The notes below the pieces were generated by a model. It saw nothing but the letters and a program-made list of their open reading frames with translations, was not told the origin of the DNA and did no database searches. From Microbacterium sp. RU33B (GTDB lineage: Bacteria > Actinomycetota > Actinomycetes > Actinomycetales > Microbacteriaceae), in contig NZ_FTPO01000001.1 of assembly GCF_900155915.1 (NCBI RefSeq), forward strand, positions 930,001 through 994,000: DNA of 64,000 bases, read 5' to 3'. Shown here piece by piece: positions 1 through 8,856 of this stretch. How positions within the stretch are numbered: position 1 is the first letter of the stretch; every line of letters starts with the position of its first letter. The translations under genes were made by a program, and so were the position numbers.

Positions 1-826
1 GCTGCAGCGGCCGAGGGTCGCCCCGTCCAGCCCGAGGCCGGCCATGTGGTCGACGGTCGCGTTGAAGTCGCCGGCGAGGATCACGTTGTCGGCGGCGCAC
101 TGGTCGGCGAGCCACTGCAGATCGTCGCGCCACGCCTGCATGTAGGCCTGGCGGGGCGCCACGGCGTGCGCCGCGACGACGATCGGACCGTTTCCGGACA
201 CGGGCATCGCGACCGCGCTGGGAACCGTCGAGGTGTTGCTCGTGCCGTCCTGCGAGGACTCGATGACGGAGTAGTCGCCGAGCTCGGGGGCGATGAGGAT
301 CGTCGTGGATCCGGCATCCCATTCCGTGGACGGGTTGTCGGCGTGGTGCGCCCACATCGGGTGGCCGAGCTCGCGCATCGCGATCGCGACCTGCTCGCCG
401 GTCTGGATCGTGGTCTCGGGGAGCGTCACGATGTCGGCATCCATCGCGACCGCGATCTGGGCGATCTGCTGGGCCGACGTGGCGGCGCCGGCGGTGTTCC
501 AGGTGAGCACGCGTACGCTCGTCTCGGTCTTGGCCGGCAGCTCGTCCGTGCCCGTCCCCCGCGAGGTCACGATGACACCGTTCGCGACCACGCCGACGAG
601 CGCGACGAGGGCGACGGATGCCGCGAAACCGCGGATCGGGCGGGCGAGCAGGAGCAGCAGCGCCAGCACGAGGACGGCGGCGAAGGCCAGCAGGAGCAGG
701 GTGCGGAACGAGACGATCTGGGCGATCGGGAAGTACCTCTGGACGCGGAAGAACGAGGGCCAGGTGAGCACGGCCGTCACGATCGCGAGCGCGACGGTCA
801 CGAGGATTCCGAGCAGTCGCAGCACG
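1..826 (-). CDS. Endonuclease/exonuclease/phosphatase family membrane protein (3' end outside window)
   Basis: The reverse-strand frame is open from a GTG at 826 to the window edge, so the C-terminus is missing. An in-frame stop lies just upstream of the GTG, which fixes the start region. The first ~100 residues hold about three hydrophobic helices. An EEP-fold domain follows, with LTWNTAG, VTLPETT (metal-binding Glu) and AGDFNATVDH (catalytic Asp/Asn) visible. The active domain is predicted to face outward and to hydrolyse a phosphodiester; the substrate (nucleic acid or phospholipid headgroup) cannot be told. The family call is firm. Confidence 0.8.
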
Positions 827-924
827 TCCAGGACTCTATGTCAGCAGTCTGGGAAACCTCCGGATCGCGCGGCTGCGCGGCCGTCTCCGCGTCCGACGTC
901 CGGACCGCGCGATACGCTCGGAGC

Positions 925-1809
925 ATGCAGCGCGAGCCGGGGTCGGAGGGACGCCGGATCACCGGTCCCAGCGATCTTCACCTGCACTCGATCCGCTCCG
1001 ACGGCACAGAGTCGCCCGCGGAGGTCATGTCGGCCGCGCACCGCCACGGAGTGCGGACCGCGGCGCTCACCGACCACGACACGACGGCGGGCTGGGCCGA
1101 GGCGGCCGACGCGGCGACGTCGCTCGGGATGACCTTCCTCCCGGGCATGGAGATGTCGGCGAGAGACGAGTGGCGCAGCGTCCACGTTCTCGCATACCTG
1201 TTCGATCCCGACGACGCCGACCTCCGCGCCGAGACGGAGCGCATCCGCCTCGATCGGGTGGGGCGCGCCGAGCGCATCGTCCGCAACATCGGCCGCGACT
1301 ACCCGCTCACGTGGGACGACGTGCTCTCCCACACCGGCTCCGGTGCGACCGTGGGTCGGCCGCACATCGCCGACGCCCTCGTGGCCCGCGGTCTCGCACG
1401 CACGCGGAGCGAGGCCTTCGACGGCATCCTGCATCCGCGCGAGGGCTACTACGAGGGTCACTACGCACCCGACCCGCGTCGCTCGGTGAGCCTCATCGTC
1501 GCGGCCGGGGGAGTGCCGATCATCGCGCATCCGTCGTCGGCCGGCCGCTCGCGGATGATGTCGCGCGAGCTCCTCGAAGAACTCATCGCGCTGGGCCTCG
1601 CCGGCTTCGAGCTCGATCATCGGGAGAACACGGAGTCGGGCACGAAAGTCCTCCGTCGGATCGTCGCGACGCACGACCTCATCGTCACCGGGTCGAGCGA
1701 CTACCACGGAGTGGGCAAGCCCAATCTGCCCGGGGAGAACACCACCGCGGACGACATGGTCGCCCGCATCATCGCCCGTGGAACGGGAAGCGCCCCCGTC
1801 TTCCCCTGA
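925..1809 (+). CDS. PHP-domain metal-dependent phosphoesterase
   Basis: This 294-residue protein starts with the PHP signature: DLHLHSIRSDG near residue 16, then LTDHDTTAGW, an inner Glu at PGMEMSA, IIAHPSS and GSSDYHG near the end. These His/Asp residues bind the two or three metals of PHP phosphoesterases (TrpH/YciV type, which hydrolyse nucleoside 3',5'-bisphosphates or 5' ends of RNA). ATG 925 is chosen because TACGCT at 913-918 sits exactly six bases upstream, a leaderless arrangement seen repeatedly here. Longer upstream frames overlap the divergent EEP gene and look non-coding. Confidence 0.88.
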   Translation: MQREPGSEGRRITGPSDLHLHSIRSDGTESPAEVMSAAHRHGVRTAALTDHDTTAGWAEAADAATSLGMTFLPGMEMSARDEWRSVHVLAYLFDPDDADLRAETERIRLDRVGRAERIVRNIGRDYPLTWDDVLSHTGSGATVGRPHIADALVARGLARTRSEAFDGILHPREGYYEGHYAPDPRRSVSLIVAAGGVPIIAHPSSAGRSRMMSRELLEELIALGLAGFELDHRENTESGTKVLRRIVATHDLIVTGSSDYHGVGKPNLPGENTTADDMVARIIARGTGSAPVFP

Positions 1810-1824
1810 GGGAAGACGAGGGCG
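1791..1824. terminator. Bidirectional hairpin terminator spanning the PHP stop codon
   Basis: The arms GTCTTCCC and GGGAAGAC surround CTGA, and the flanking CGCCC/GGGCG extend the stem with one mismatch. The hairpin includes the PHP stop codon and lies before the convergent SHOCT gene, so it can serve both. Confidence 0.6.
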
Positions 1825-1845
1825 CACCGGAGAGGCGATCGCCGA

Positions 1846-2262
1846 TCAGGCCAGAGCCTTGGCCTTCAGCGCGTCGAACTCGGCCTGCGTGATCGAGCCG
1901 GCGTCGAGAAGGGCCTTCGCCTTCGCGATCTCCTCCGACGGGCTCGAGCCGGCCACCTGCTTGATGTAGTCGTCCTGCGCGGACTTGAACTCGCGTGCGG
2001 CCTCGGCCGAGCGCTGTCCCATGCCCTTGCCGCGGGCGATGAGGTAGATCAGCGCCGTGATGATGGGGAAGAAGATGAGGAAGAAGATCCACACGGCCTT
2101 CCACCCGCCCGCGAGCTTGTGATCGCGGAACAGGTCGCCGATGATCGCGAACAGCGCGAACAGGTACGACACGAAGATGAACGCCCAGAGGAACCACCAG
2201 ATGAGGTCTCCGATGGAACCCCAGAAGCCCTGGTATTCCACTGCGGTCTCGATAACTCGCAC
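1846..2262 (-). CDS. PLDc_N/SHOCT-domain small membrane protein
   Basis: The 138-residue protein has two N-terminal hydrophobic helices (about residues 17-42 and 56-76), resembling the PLDc_N envelope module. A charged linker follows, then a C-terminal SHOCT motif (IAKAKALLDAGSITQAEFDALKAKAL in pieces: KALLDAGSITQAEFDALK). SHOCT is a short oligomerisation or binding module. No enzymatic residues are seen. The GTG start is preceded by GAAAGG. A small hairpin (2289-2305) lies in the predicted leader. The biological role is unknown. Confidence 0.75.
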   Translation of the reverse strand: MRVIETAVEYQGFWGSIGDLIWWFLWAFIFVSYLFALFAIIGDLFRDHKLAGGWKAVWIFFLIFFPIITALIYLIARGKGMGQRSAEAAREFKSAQDDYIKQVAGSSPSEEIAKAKALLDAGSITQAEFDALKAKALA

Positions 2263-2393
2263 GATGTGTGCCTTTCAATGAGGGGGCCGCGGCAGTGTCT
2301 GCCGCCGCCCTCACCCTAGCGCTCCGCATTCGGGCTCGACAGCGGGTGACGGCGGAGGTCGCGGGCCGTCTCACCCGATGCGGGCGAGCGCGA

Positions 2394-3905
2394 TCAGACC
2401 GCCGGTGCGCCGCCGGTGCGCGGACCGCGACGCCGGCGACGTCGACGGGCCGGTGCGGGGTGGCCGTCGTGATGCTCGCTGCCGCCCCCGTCGTGGGTGC
2501 CTGCGCCGTCGACGGACCGGGTCTCACCCGATCCGTCGCCGGATCCGGATGCCGCGGAGGCCGGCGCGTCCGCGGCGAACGTCGCCCCGACACGAGCCTC
2601 TTCCGAGCCGCGCGTGCGGCGACGGCGACGGCGGGTGGTGCCCTCGTCGGTGCCCTCGGCCGCGGCATCCGCTGCCCGTGCGGGCTGCTGCTGCGTGCGC
2701 ACCGTCTGGGTCTTGGGCGCCGTGACGAGGCGGCCCTTCGTGCCGGCGGGGATGTCGAGGTCTTCGTACAGGTGCGCGCTCGAGGAGTACGTCTCGATGG
2801 GCTCGGGCTTGCCGAACTCGAGGGCCCGGTTGATGAGGGCCCACTTGTGCAGGTCCTCCCAGTCGACGAACGTGACGGCGATGCCGGTCTTGCCGGCGCG
2901 TCCCGTGCGTCCGACGCGGTGCAGGTACGACTTGTCGTCGTCGGGGATCGTGTGGTTGATCACGTGGGTCACGTCATCGACGTCGATGCCGCGCGCGGCG
3001 ACATCCGTCGCGATGAGCACGTCGCGCTTGCCCGCCTTGAATGCGGCCATGGAGCGCTCGCGAGACTCCTGGCTCATGTCGCCGTGGACCGCCGCCGCGT
3101 TGAAGCCGCGGTCTCCCAGCTCGTCGACGAGACGCTGCGCCGCGCGCTTGGTGCGCGTGAAGATGACCGTCTTGCCGCGGCCCTCCGCCTGGAGGATGCG
3201 GGCGATGACCTCGTCCTTGTCGAGCGAGTGCGCGCGGTACACGAGGTGCTTGATGTTGGCCTGCATCAGACCTTCGTCGGGGTCGGTGGCCCGGATGTGG
3301 ATCGGGTTCGACATGAAGCGGCGTGCGAGCGCGACGATCGGACCGGGCATGGTCGCCGAGAAGAGCTGGGTGTGGCGGATCGCGGGGATCTTCGTGAAGA
3401 TCTTCTCGATGTCGGGGAGGAAGCCGAGGTCGAGCATCTTGTCGGCCTCGTCGAGCACGACCTCGGTCGCGTTCGAGAGGTCGAGGAGCCGCTGGTTGTT
3501 GAGGTCGATGAGGCGCCCGGGGGTGCCCACCACGATCTGCGCGCCGGCCTTGAGCTGCTCGATCTGGCCTTCGTAGGCCTTGCCGCCGTAGATCGCCACG
3601 ACGCTCGTCGAGCGGTTGCGGGTGAGCATGTCGATGTCTTCGTAGACCTGCACGCAGAGTTCGCGCGTCGGCACCACGATGAGCGCCTTGACGCCGTGGG
3701 AGGGGTCGAGCCCGAGGCGCTGCACGACGGGGATGCCGAAGCCGAAGGTCTTTCCGGTGCCCGTCTTGGCCTGTCCGATGATGTCCTGGCCGGGGAGGCC
3801 GAGGGGGATGGTCTGCTCCTGGATGGGGAACGCGTCCACGATGCCCTTGGACGCGAGCGCGTCCACGATGTCCTGGTCGACGCCGAGTTCGGCGAAGGTC
3901 GTCAC
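2394..3905 (-). CDS. DEAD/DEAH-box ATP-dependent RNA helicase
   Basis: All core motifs are present: FPIQEQTIP (Q motif), AKTGTGKT (I), PTREL (Ia), DEAD (II), SAT (III), ARGID (V) and HRVGRTGR (VI). After residue ~400 the tail is low-complexity and basic, with two arginine runs (RRRRRRTRG and RRRRRRRGPRTGG), typical of RNA-binding tails of RhlE/DeaD-type helicases. It unwinds structured RNA in cold adaptation, ribosome assembly or decay. I chose GTG 3905, giving MTTFAELG, the family-typical N-terminus (503 aa). The frame stays open to an ATG at 3977. A TAGACT -10 lies at 4017-4022 on the reverse strand. Confidence 0.9.
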   Translation of the reverse strand: MTTFAELGVDQDIVDALASKGIVDAFPIQEQTIPLGLPGQDIIGQAKTGTGKTFGFGIPVVQRLGLDPSHGVKALIVVPTRELCVQVYEDIDMLTRNRSTSVVAIYGGKAYEGQIEQLKAGAQIVVGTPGRLIDLNNQRLLDLSNATEVVLDEADKMLDLGFLPDIEKIFTKIPAIRHTQLFSATMPGPIVALARRFMSNPIHIRATDPDEGLMQANIKHLVYRAHSLDKDEVIARILQAEGRGKTVIFTRTKRAAQRLVDELGDRGFNAAAVHGDMSQESRERSMAAFKAGKRDVLIATDVAARGIDVDDVTHVINHTIPDDDKSYLHRVGRTGRAGKTGIAVTFVDWEDLHKWALINRALEFGKPEPIETYSSSAHLYEDLDIPAGTKGRLVTAPKTQTVRTQQQPARAADAAAEGTDEGTTRRRRRRTRGSEEARVGATFAADAPASAASGSGDGSGETRSVDGAGTHDGGGSEHHDGHPAPARRRRRRRGPRTGGAPAV

Positions 3906-4059
3906 GATATGTGCCTGTCTGGCGGCCGAGGAAGTCCGCCTGGGAGTGAGTCTGTCCACGCCTTCTCGCTCATCCACAGGCGCGGTGCCCCGATCCGACG
4001 CCGAGGGCTGAAGTGCAGTCTATCGGGAGACGTGCGCGAGGCCGGTCTAGGCTGGCTGC

Positions 4060-4776
4060 GTGGTCGAGTGGTTCTGGAAGCGTCGTCGCCCCGAGGGCCG
4101 GGCGCTCTCCCTCAAGACGAAGGGGGAGCTCTCCGATGCGACGCGCGTCGACTTCGAGGAGCTCGCGCCCGAGATCGACACGTTCCTCGGGCAGGCCGCC
4201 TACCTGCAGCTCGGGTACTTCGAGACGCTGACGCGCCTCATCCGGGCCACGCCGGGCCTCTCCGACAAGGAGGCGCTGTCGCGCGCGGCCGGTGCTGCGC
4301 TCACGAAGCACCAGGCCCTGGTCGAACTCATCCGCGAACGCGGCGATGACCCGACCGAGATCATGCTGCCTTTCCGCGAGCAGCTCGACGCCTTCCGCCG
4401 TGAGACGCTGGGCGCGCGACCGCAGGAGACCATGCTGTCCGTCCACCTGACGGCCGGGATGCTCGACGACTTCTACACCGCGCTGTCCTCCAGCTACGGC
4501 GACACCGGTCGCCGCGTGGCCGAGATCCTCCGCGCCGACCACGATCGGGGCGCCATCGTCGACATCGTGAACGCGACCATCGCGAGCGATCCGGAATGGC
4601 GTTCGCTGCTGGCCCTGTGGGGACGGCGACTGGTCGGCGACACGCTGCTGGTCGCCCGATCCGCCCTGCGCCCGTCGCGCCTCGCCGTCGCCGACGAGAA
4701 GAAGGTCGAGCCCGTGTTCACCGAGCTCATGGGCGCCCATTCCCGCCGGATGGATGCGATGGGCCTCGCGGCCTAG
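4060..4776 (+). CDS. Ferritin-like fold protein (MiaE_2-type)
   Basis: The 238-residue protein is mainly helical, with acidic/His positions spread as in ferritin-like di-iron folds: FEELAPEIDTFLGQAAYLQLGYFETL, then LVELIRERGDD, and LTAGMLDDFYTAL. Actinobacterial homologues are annotated as ferritin-like fold or tRNA-hydroxylase-like (MiaE_2); the substrate is unproven. GTG 4060 has TAGGCT at 4048-4053, six bases upstream, predicting a leaderless message. It is divergent from the helicase gene. Confidence 0.75.
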   Translation: MVEWFWKRRRPEGRALSLKTKGELSDATRVDFEELAPEIDTFLGQAAYLQLGYFETLTRLIRATPGLSDKEALSRAAGAALTKHQALVELIRERGDDPTEIMLPFREQLDAFRRETLGARPQETMLSVHLTAGMLDDFYTALSSSYGDTGRRVAEILRADHDRGAIVDIVNATIASDPEWRSLLALWGRRLVGDTLLVARSALRPSRLAVADEKKVEPVFTELMGAHSRRMDAMGLAA

Positions 4777-4777
4777 G

Positions 4778-4799
4778 TCCGGATGCCGCGGCATCCGGA
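4778..4799. terminator. Perfect 22-bp palindrome between convergent genes
   Basis: The arms TCCGGATGCC and GGCATCCGGA meet around GC. It lies directly after the ferritin-like gene and before the convergent membrane-protein gene. No clear T-tract follows. It is built from two copies of the over-represented GGATGCC word, so it may be a terminator or simply paired motif copies. Confidence 0.4.
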
Positions 4800-4806
4800 T
4801 GCCGCG

Positions 4807-5097
4807 TCAGGAGATCTTGAGGCGCGCGCGTTCGCGTGCGTCGTGCTCGCGGCGCAGGCGCGTGAGCATCGATCCGGTCGGGAAGACGACCAGGGCGGGG
4901 ACGACGAGCGTCACCAGCCACAGCAGCGGGTTGTCGACGGCGAATCCGGCCCACGTGAGGATCATCCAGGCGAGACCCGCCACCAGGGCGCCGAGGATCG
5001 GCAGCACGGCCGCGCCACGGGAGTCGCGACCGGAGAGGACGAAGTGCGCCGCGGTGCCGATGGAGGCGCCGACGATGAAGCCGAGGAGGATCTCCAC
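4807..5097 (-). CDS. Small integral membrane protein
   Basis: The 96-residue protein has three predicted membrane helices (about residues 3-21, 30-50 and 57-76) and a very basic, Arg-rich tail (LRREHDARERARLKIS) that should lie in the cytoplasm. The GTG start is 12 bases after the DUF3107 stop, so the two genes are probably co-transcribed. I recognise no family with a known function. Confidence 0.7.
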   Translation of the reverse strand: MEILLGFIVGASIGTAAHFVLSGRDSRGAAVLPILGALVAGLAWMILTWAGFAVDNPLLWLVTLVVPALVVFPTGSMLTRLRREHDARERARLKIS

Positions 5098-5109
5098 GAG
5101 CGTCTCGCG

Positions 5110-5334
5110 TCAGGCGACGAAGCCGACGCGGCGCGTCTCTTCGGACCCGAGCTCGACGAACGCGAGGCTCGCGGTCGGAACGATGTAGGAGCTTCCCTTC
5201 GCGTCGACGAACGTCACGTGGGTCGCGCCGGAATCGAGTGCGGTCGCGACCGACTTCTTGACGGCGTCGGCCGATTCGTTGGTCTCGAGGTTGAGCTCTC
5301 GGCCGGTGTTGGCGATGCCGATGCGGATCTCCAC
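5110..5334 (-). CDS. DUF3107 family protein
   Basis: The 74-residue protein begins MEIRIGIANTGRELNLET and ends near RRVGFVA, the layout of the actinobacterial DUF3107 family. These small soluble proteins have no known function. GTG 5334 follows a GGAAGG Shine-Dalgarno-like sequence, and a TAGAGT -10 element lies about 75 bases upstream on the reverse strand. It heads a two-gene unit with the downstream membrane protein. Confidence 0.85.
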   Translation of the reverse strand: MEIRIGIANTGRELNLETNESADAVKKSVATALDSGATHVTFVDAKGSSYIVPTASLAFVELGSEETRRVGFVA

Positions 5335-5532
5335 TTGAGGGTCCTTCCTGCGGCGCCGGGTGCGCCGTCCGTCGTGCGGGGAGGCCGTGAGCCTCCCGCA
5401 TGGGCAACTCTACGACACGGCGAACGACCCCCGGCCGTGGCCCGGAACGCTGACGGCGAACGCCGGGTGCGGCATCCGCCGGGGTGCTCGCGGCGGCCGC
5501 TCGGTGTCGGTGCAGCGAGGTAGCGTGCTGGT

Positions 5533-8500
5533 GTGGACTCCGGGGAGGATACCGGCGCGATGCGCACGCCGGACGCGCAGCAGCGCGCCGTCATCGCGCT
5601 GCCCGCCGACGCCTCGGGCGTCGTCGTGGGGGCGCCGGGCACCGGGAAGACCACCGTGCTCGCCGAGCGGGTCGCGGCGCTCCTCGCGGGTGGAGTCGCA
5701 GGTACCCGACGCCTCGACGCCGACGAGATCGTGGTGCTCACGCCCACCCGGCAGACCGCCACGGCGCTCCGCGACCGGCTCGGTGCAGGGCTCGACCTGG
5801 CCACCCCCGGCCCCCTCGCGCGCTCGGTGGCGTCGTTCGCCTTCCAGATCGTGCGCGCCGCGGCGGTCGCCGCCGGCGAGCCGCCGCCGCAGCTGCTGAC
5901 GGCGGGCGACCAGGATCGCATCATCGCCGAGCTCCTCGCCGGCGACGAGCAGGATGCCGAGTCGGGTCTCGCCGACCGCTGGCCGGAAGAGATCGGCCCG
6001 GCGCTGCGCGGCTCACGGCAGTTCCGCGCCGAACTGCGCGCGCTGGCGGCCGAGTGCAGCGAACGCGGCATCTCGCCGCTCGAACTGGCGGCTGTGGCGG
6101 AGGCGTACGATCGCCCCGTCTGGACGGCGGCCTCCTCCTTCTTCCGGGAGTACCGCGACACGCTCGGCGCCATGCGCACGGCGCATCGCGATCCGGCCGA
6201 GCTCGTGCGCGAGGCGGCCGGCCGCCTCGCGACGGCGCCCACGGGTGACGAGGGGGTGCGCGTGCTCGGCCCGCTCGCCCGGCTCCGCGTCGTGCTGGTC
6301 GACGACGCCCAGGAACTCACTCCCGGCGGGCTCGCGCTGCTGCGTGCGCTGCGGCTGCGCGGCATCGCGGTGCTCGCCTTCGGCGATCCCGACATCGGCT
6401 CCGGCTCGTTCCGCGGAGCAAGCCCGGCGCTCTTCGCCGACCTGTGCGACGAGCTCGGCGCCGTGTTCGTGCTCGACGTCCCGCACCGGGCGACGCCGGC
6501 CCTGACACGCCTGACGCGCGTGGCGACCGAGGCGATCGGGGCCTCCGGACGCGTCGACCATCGGCGCGCGCCCGGGCCGACCGTCGACGACGTCGAGGTC
6601 ACGACGATCGTCGCGGCGTCGCCGTTCGAGGAGATCGACCGCATCGCGCGCGTGCTGCGCGAATGGCACGTGCACGGCGAGGTGCCGTGGGGGCGACTCG
6701 CCGTGATCGCCCACGACACACGACAGGTCGCCGAACTCGAGGTCGAGCTCGCCGCACGGGAGGTCCCGACGCGCGCAGGCGCGCTGCCGCGCCCGCTCGG
6801 CGGCGAAGGCGTGGTCCGCGAACTGGTGCAGTTCGTCGCCCTCGGCATCCAGCCGCCCGACGAGCGGCCCTACGAAGCGCTCACGGCGGCGCTCCTCTCG
6901 CCCTTCGGAGGGCTGGATGCCGTGAGCCTGCGCCGTCTGCGGGCGCGGCTGCGCCATGCGGCCCTGCGCGTGGCGCAGGAACCGGGTGCTCCTCCTGCGC
7001 GCGCCGCGCGGGAGCTGCTGTGCCACGCGATGGCGCACCCGCTCGGGCTGTCCGACATGACTTCGCCCGAGGGCAGGGCTGCCGAGCGCGTCGCGACCAC
7101 GCTCGCGCGCGTGCACGCCGAAGCCGAACGGGGCGCGCATGTGCACGAGCTCCTGTGGATCGTGTGGGATGCCGCGAGAGACATCTCCGGACGCGCGCTC
7201 TCGAGGGTGTGGACGGAGCTGGCGGGTTCGCCGGGGGTCTTCTCGGCGGAGGCGAATCGCGCCCTCGACGCCCTGGTCGCGCTGTTCGACGCCGCGAAGC
7301 GGTTCGTCGAGCGCGCGCCCCAGGAGCGGCCGGTCGTCTTCATCCGCCGCATCCTCGACAGCGCCGTTCCCGAAGACATCCTCACGGCCCCGGATCGGGC
7401 GGAGTCCGTCGCGGTGCTGACCCCCGCGTCGGCCCTCGGCACGGAGTTCGACGGCGTCGTGATCGCGGGGCTCCAGGACGGGGTCTGGCCCAACGTGCGG
7501 CTGCGCGGGGGAACGCTGGGCACCTGGAGACTGGCCGACGACATCGCGGCCTGGCGCGCCGGGCTGCCCGAGCCGGTCGCTCCCGCCGTGCTCGACCGCC
7601 GCCGTGCCGCACTGCACGACGAGCTGAGGCTCTTCGTTCGGGCCGCCTCGCGGGCGCGCACGCGTCTCGCCGTGACCGCAGTCGACGACGATGATCTGGG
7701 GCCGAGCCCGCTGCTGTCGTTCCTTCCGGAGCCCGATGCCGACGGGGGCGTCGCGGCGGCCGAGGCGGAGCATCCGCTGACCCTTCGCGGTCTCGTCGCC
7801 CAGCACCGGCGAACGCTCACGAGCGGGTCCACGGGCGCCTCCGACGCGCGCCGCCGCGCCGCCGAGCAGCTGGCGGTACTCGCGCGGGAGGGCGTCTCCG
7901 GGGCGGCCCCCGACCAGTGGTTCGGCATCACGGCGTCGTCGTCGATCGGTCCGCTGCGCGACCCCGACCGCACGCCGGTCCCCGTGTCGCCCTCCAAGCT
8001 GACGACGTTCCAGGACTGCGCACTGGACTGGGCGATCCGGGCGCTCGGGGGCGATACGAGGTCGTGGTCGGCCGGAGCCGGCACGATCCTCCATGCCGCG
8101 ATGGAGGACGTGCCGTCGGGCGATCTGGGCGAGATCCTGCAGATCCTCGACGAACGCTGGGGCGAGCTGGACTTCGAAGCCGACTGGCTCGCCCGCAAGG
8201 AGCGCACCTGGGCGGACCTGCTCGCCGAGCGGCTGCACCGCTACCTCACGACCTTCCACGCCCACGACGGCACGACGCTCGGCGCCGAGGCGCGGTTCCG
8301 ACTCGCCGTGCAGATGGATGCCGAACCCGGCGCGGTGCCCGAGGTGCGCGTCGTCGCGCCCGAGACGCCGCGCCTCGACGGACGGTTCGCCGTGCTGAGC
8401 GGGTCGATCGACCGTGTCGAACGGTATCCGCCCGGACGAGGGGAGGACGTCCCCGTGGACCCCGCGCGGGCGGAGGCATCCCGCGTCCTCATCGTCGACC

Positions 8501-8856
8501 TCAAGACCGGACGATCGGAGACGCGCGTGAGCGACGACAAGGTCGTCGGCGACCCGCAGCTCGCGGCGTACCAGCTCGCACTCCTCGAGGGTCTCGTGCC
8601 CGGCGCGGACCCCGCCGACAACGCCGGGGCGCGGCTGATCGTGCTGTCGAAGAACACGGTGAAGAACCCGCATTACCGTCTCGCACGGCAGCAGCCCATG
8701 GGCGACGTCGAGCGGGCGGAGTTCCTCGGCGCGATCGTCGAGGCCGCACACGGCATGGCATCGGGATCGTTCGCCGCACCCGTCGATGCCCACTGCGCGA
8801 CCTCTCGGTTCGGCGTCTGCGCGCTGCACACCGTGAAGGCGGTGAGCGCACCGTGA
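5533..8856 (+). CDS. adnA: AdnA-like ATP-dependent helicase/nuclease subunit
   Basis: The 1107-residue protein has an N-terminal UvrD-like motor and a C-terminal PD-(D/E)XK nuclease. Walker A is GAPGTGKTT (about residues 33-41). Walker B is altered to VLVDDAQEL, as I recall for AdnA, the lagging motor. GDPDIGSGSFRGA is motif III-like. Near the C-terminus, SGSIDRVERYP, VLIVDLKTGRS and DPQLAAYQLALL give the RecB-type nuclease residues Asp, Asp-Leu-Lys and Gln/Tyr. Its partner starts inside its stop codon (GTGA). The AdnAB heterodimer resects double-strand breaks in place of RecBCD. TAGCGT at 5521-5526 sits six bases before the GTG start. The A-versus-B assignment rests on gene order and Walker motifs. 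Confidence 0.85.
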   Translation: MDSGEDTGAMRTPDAQQRAVIALPADASGVVVGAPGTGKTTVLAERVAALLAGGVAGTRRLDADEIVVLTPTRQTATALRDRLGAGLDLATPGPLARSVASFAFQIVRAAAVAAGEPPPQLLTAGDQDRIIAELLAGDEQDAESGLADRWPEEIGPALRGSRQFRAELRALAAECSERGISPLELAAVAEAYDRPVWTAASSFFREYRDTLGAMRTAHRDPAELVREAAGRLATAPTGDEGVRVLGPLARLRVVLVDDAQELTPGGLALLRALRLRGIAVLAFGDPDIGSGSFRGASPALFADLCDELGAVFVLDVPHRATPALTRLTRVATEAIGASGRVDHRRAPGPTVDDVEVTTIVAASPFEEIDRIARVLREWHVHGEVPWGRLAVIAHDTRQVAELEVELAAREVPTRAGALPRPLGGEGVVRELVQFVALGIQPPDERPYEALTAALLSPFGGLDAVSLRRLRARLRHAALRVAQEPGAPPARAARELLCHAMAHPLGLSDMTSPEGRAAERVATTLARVHAEAERGAHVHELLWIVWDAARDISGRALSRVWTELAGSPGVFSAEANRALDALVALFDAAKRFVERAPQERPVVFIRRILDSAVPEDILTAPDRAESVAVLTPASALGTEFDGVVIAGLQDGVWPNVRLRGGTLGTWRLADDIAAWRAGLPEPVAPAVLDRRRAALHDELRLFVRAASRARTRLAVTAVDDDDLGPSPLLSFLPEPDADGGVAAAEAEHPLTLRGLVAQHRRTLTSGSTGASDARRRAAEQLAVLAREGVSGAAPDQWFGITASSSIGPLRDPDRTPVPVSPSKLTTFQDCALDWAIRALGGDTRSWSAGAGTILHAAMEDVPSGDLGEILQILDERWGELDFEADWLARKERTWADLLAERLHRYLTTFHAHDGTTLGAEARFRLAVQMDAEPGAVPEVRVVAPETPRLDGRFAVLSGSIDRVERYPPGRGEDVPVDPARAEASRVLIVDLKTGRSETRVSDDKVVGDPQLAAYQLALLEGLVPGADPADNAGARLIVLSKNTVKNPHYRLARQQPMGDVERAEFLGAIVEAAHGMASGSFAAPVDAHCATSRFGVCALHTVKAVSAP

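Noticed and set aside
46..924. Long N-terminal extension of the PHP protein
   Set aside because: It overlaps the EEP gene in antisense and has no PHP-related content; ATG 925 has a correctly placed -10.
2268..4349. Open frame of 693 codons antisense to the DEAD-box helicase
   Set aside because: The helicase on the other strand has every motif. The frame is Arg/Val/Asp-rich and has no recognisable domain, a usual effect of high GC content.
6013..8829. Open frame of 938 codons antisense to adnA
   Set aside because: It mirrors third-base GC bias of a clear helicase/nuclease gene; no conserved motif is present.
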